From Paenibacillus marchantiophytorum (GTDB taxonomy: Bacteria; Bacillota; Bacilli; Paenibacillales; NBRC-103111), in contig NZ_BMHE01000027.1 of NCBI RefSeq assembly GCF_014640555.1, positions 31,398 to 95,397 of the forward strand: a stretch of DNA of 64,000 nt, in the 5' to 3' direction. The position numbers and the translations under genes are program-made. Positions 62,488 through 64,000 of this stretch are shown piece by piece. Below the pieces are notes generated by a model. The model saw only the letters and a list, made by a program, of their open reading frames with translations, ran no database searches and was not told the origin of the DNA. How positions within the stretch are numbered: position 1 is the stretch's first letter; every line of letters starts with the position of its first letter.

Positions 62488-63204
62488 TTATATAATTCTG
62501 ACTATATTCTTTGAAATCGCAGAATGTTCTTCAAATATTTTCAAATCATGAAACGGTAAGGGGATTAATCCTTGTTTATGAGCATTTGATAAAAAATTCT
62601 CATTGTTTTCTGTATTAGAATAAACCCCAATAGGTCTATTACTTTGTATATTTTCACACCAATAACACTCATCACCAGTGATTACGTAGTCTTTGTTATC
62701 ATTTGTAAAATAGATAACAGAGGATCCATCGCTATGTCCACCAATGACTTTAAACCTAAAAAGATTTTCGTAAGTATATTCATCTTCTACGGTTACTGGA
62801 TTACATTGCAGCAGTTTTTCTTTAATGGAATCCGAGCAATTGTTAATTGCAAAATCGTAGTCAATTTTAGAAATAATTATTGTAGGGTTATCCATTAGAT
62901 CCAAGTTTTCAATATGGTCAAAATGGCTATGTGTTATAATGACAACATCAGCAGATACTTTATTGTTTATTATCTTTCCTAATTCATTTTCGACTCCAGT
63001 AAATGTAATTCCCCACTTAGATGCAGTAGCCTCATCTCGAAACCCTGTATCAATAAATATAATTTTATCATTATACTTTGCTATATAATAAGACCACGAA
63101 ATAGTTGTTTTCATTTCTGAATTACCCATATCACGATAAATATACTTATAGTAAAACGGAGATTCTCCAAATTTAACAGCATAAAGTTCCATAGATTCTT
63201 TCAT
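62488..63204 (-). CDS. Metallo-beta-lactamase-fold hydrolase (N-acyl homoserine lactonase-like)
   Basis: The 238-residue protein has the zinc ligands of the fold: ITHSHFDH (H-x-H-x-D-H), the later histidine in VIGGHSDGS, the bridging Asp in VITGDECYW, and PFHD near the end. Overall it resembles quorum-quenching lactonases and related hydrolases. The start matches AGGGGATGAAAG-type spacing on the minus strand. It is transcribed alone, towards the terminator at 62380. The substrate is uncertain. Confidence 0.85.
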   Translation of the reverse strand: MKESMELYAVKFGESPFYYKYIYRDMGNSEMKTTISWSYYIAKYNDKIIFIDTGFRDEATASKWGITFTGVENELGKIINNKVSADVVIITHSHFDHIENLDLMDNPTIIISKIDYDFAINNCSDSIKEKLLQCNPVTVEDEYTYENLFRFKVIGGHSDGSSVIYFTNDNKDYVITGDECYWCENIQSNRPIGVYSNTENNENFLSNAHKQGLIPLPFHDLKIFEEHSAISKNIVRII

Positions 63205-63455
63205 CCCCTTTAGTATTCTTATTTTTAGTATTCGATAATATTTTTAGTATTCCTTTGTAAAGCTTTATGCAGCTGTGGAAGGTTTTCAACTGAAAATACT
63301 CACCTTTTAAACTTACGACAGCTACCAAGGCAGAACCGTTTTAGAAAGTTATTACGCTAACGGGCAGGATTGCGTAGTGGTTACTTAACTACTGGGAAGA
63401 TGGTAAGATAAGGATATCCTTTGGAAATTATTCACTCTATCGGGAGGAGTCAAGA

Positions 63456-63878
63456 ATGATTCAATCAATTGTTCATATTGCTCTTGTGGTCAAAGATTAT
63501 GATGAAGCCATAGATTTTTATACTAAGAAGCTGAACTTCACTTTAGTTGAGGATATCTATCAACCTGAACAAGATAAACGATGGGTAGTAGTATCTCCAC
63601 CAGGTTCTGTTGGTACCACAGTATTGCTTGCAAAAGCATCAAAACAGGAACAAGATATGTTTATTGGAAACCAGACGGGTGGTAGAGTTTTCCTGTTTTT
63701 AAGCACGGATGACTTCTGGAGAGATTATAATGACATGGTGTCAAAGGGAATTGAGTTCGTTAGAGAGCCCGAAGAACAATCATATGGAATTGTCGCCGTA
63801 TTTAAAGATTTATATGGGAACCTATGGGATTTACTAGAGTTCAGTGAAGATCATCCTATTTCCAAGAGAATAAAATAG
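63456..63878 (+). CDS. VOC (glyoxalase/bleomycin-resistance type) family protein
   Basis: The 140-residue protein has two beta-alpha-beta-beta-beta modules. The first starts IVHIALVVKDYDEAIDFYTK (metal-binding His) and ends near WVVVSPP; the second ends VAVFKDLYGNLWDLLEF with the conserved metal-binding region of the family. The usual Glu is in LLEF. A GGGAGGAG site precedes the ATG. Such proteins act as lyases, dioxygenases or antibiotic-binding proteins; the substrate cannot be told. After it, 122 bases to the window end show no gene. Confidence 0.87.
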   Translation: MIQSIVHIALVVKDYDEAIDFYTKKLNFTLVEDIYQPEQDKRWVVVSPPGSVGTTVLLAKASKQEQDMFIGNQTGGRVFLFLSTDDFWRDYNDMVSKGIEFVREPEEQSYGIVAVFKDLYGNLWDLLEFSEDHPISKRIK

Positions 63879-64000
63879 TAACTACTTAGGTCTACCCAAA
63901 ATTTTGTTGGATATTTTCTTCGTTGGCACAAGGGAATATGAATAAATATGGAGAATAGAGATTTATTCCATATTAGGGACGTGAGCCAATTGAAATGCAC

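Noticed and set aside
63300..63400. Repeat of GCTAACGGGCAGGAT with the sequence near 62437
   Set aside because: Two short similar copies only; probably a dispersed chromosomal repeat, with no sign of mobility in this window.

Overview
The window is low-GC Gram-positive DNA, most likely from a Paenibacillus or another member of the Bacillales. The signs are strong AGGAGG-type ribosome binding sites, common TTG and GTG starts, AT-rich codon use and short U-tracted terminators. Most of it is mobile DNA. No rRNA, tRNA or CRISPR array was seen.

The backbone is a stack of Tn7-like transposons in what looks like one shared attachment site. Element 1 begins upstream of the window and ends at about 26529. 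It carries tnsA, tnsB, a degenerate DDE-domain gene, two tandem tnsC genes and two TniQ/TnsD genes (4.0-14.1 kb). Element 2 can be delimited to the base at 26535..57704. It has TGT termini, four tandem 20-bp TnsB-type sites at its left (R-type) end, three spaced inverted sites at its right (L-type) end, and a 5-bp target duplication AAGAT on both sides. The same AAGAT lies directly after an L-type terminus of element 1. The right-hand AAGAT runs into the TGT of a third, decayed R-type end at 57709. The order is therefore [element 1]-AAGAT-[element 2]-AAGAT-[relic element 3].

Element 1 cargo, left to right: a nuclease-like gene plus a Ser/Thr kinase-TPR gene at the window start; the transposition genes; small proteins and decayed relics (an OLD-type ATPase fragment, a tniQ 3' end, a frameshifted zinc-ribbon gene); an unrecognised three-gene operon at 15.3-18.8 kb whose first protein looks like a TIM barrel; a P-loop protein; a GNAT/ASCH/P-loop kinase cluster; and a nucleoid-associated protein paired with a membrane protein.

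Element 2 is a defence island with transposition genes in its middle. The left arm holds an XRE regulator, Kiwa (kwaA, kwaB), a type I restriction-modification system (hsdM, hsdS, hsdR) with a trailing gene, and a divergent gene of unknown function. The middle has a solo TnsB-barrel-like protein, tnsA, tnsB, a tnsC interrupted by an in-frame TGA, and two TniQ/TnsD genes. The right arm holds an AlbA_2 protein, a Gabija-like pair, and a tightly packed operon of HsdS-like, HsdM-like, AAA ATPase and HNH nuclease genes. In that operon a Septu-like ATPase/HNH pair replaces HsdR. It is the best candidate for an undescribed system.

To the right of the stack lie a decayed ATP-dependent DNA ligase, a zinc-ribbon membrane protein, a frameshifted HEPN-like gene, a secreted protein, a complete IS4-family element with a 5-bp duplication, a metallo-beta-lactamase-fold enzyme and a glyoxalase/VOC protein. 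This part looks like ordinary chromosome or old element remains.
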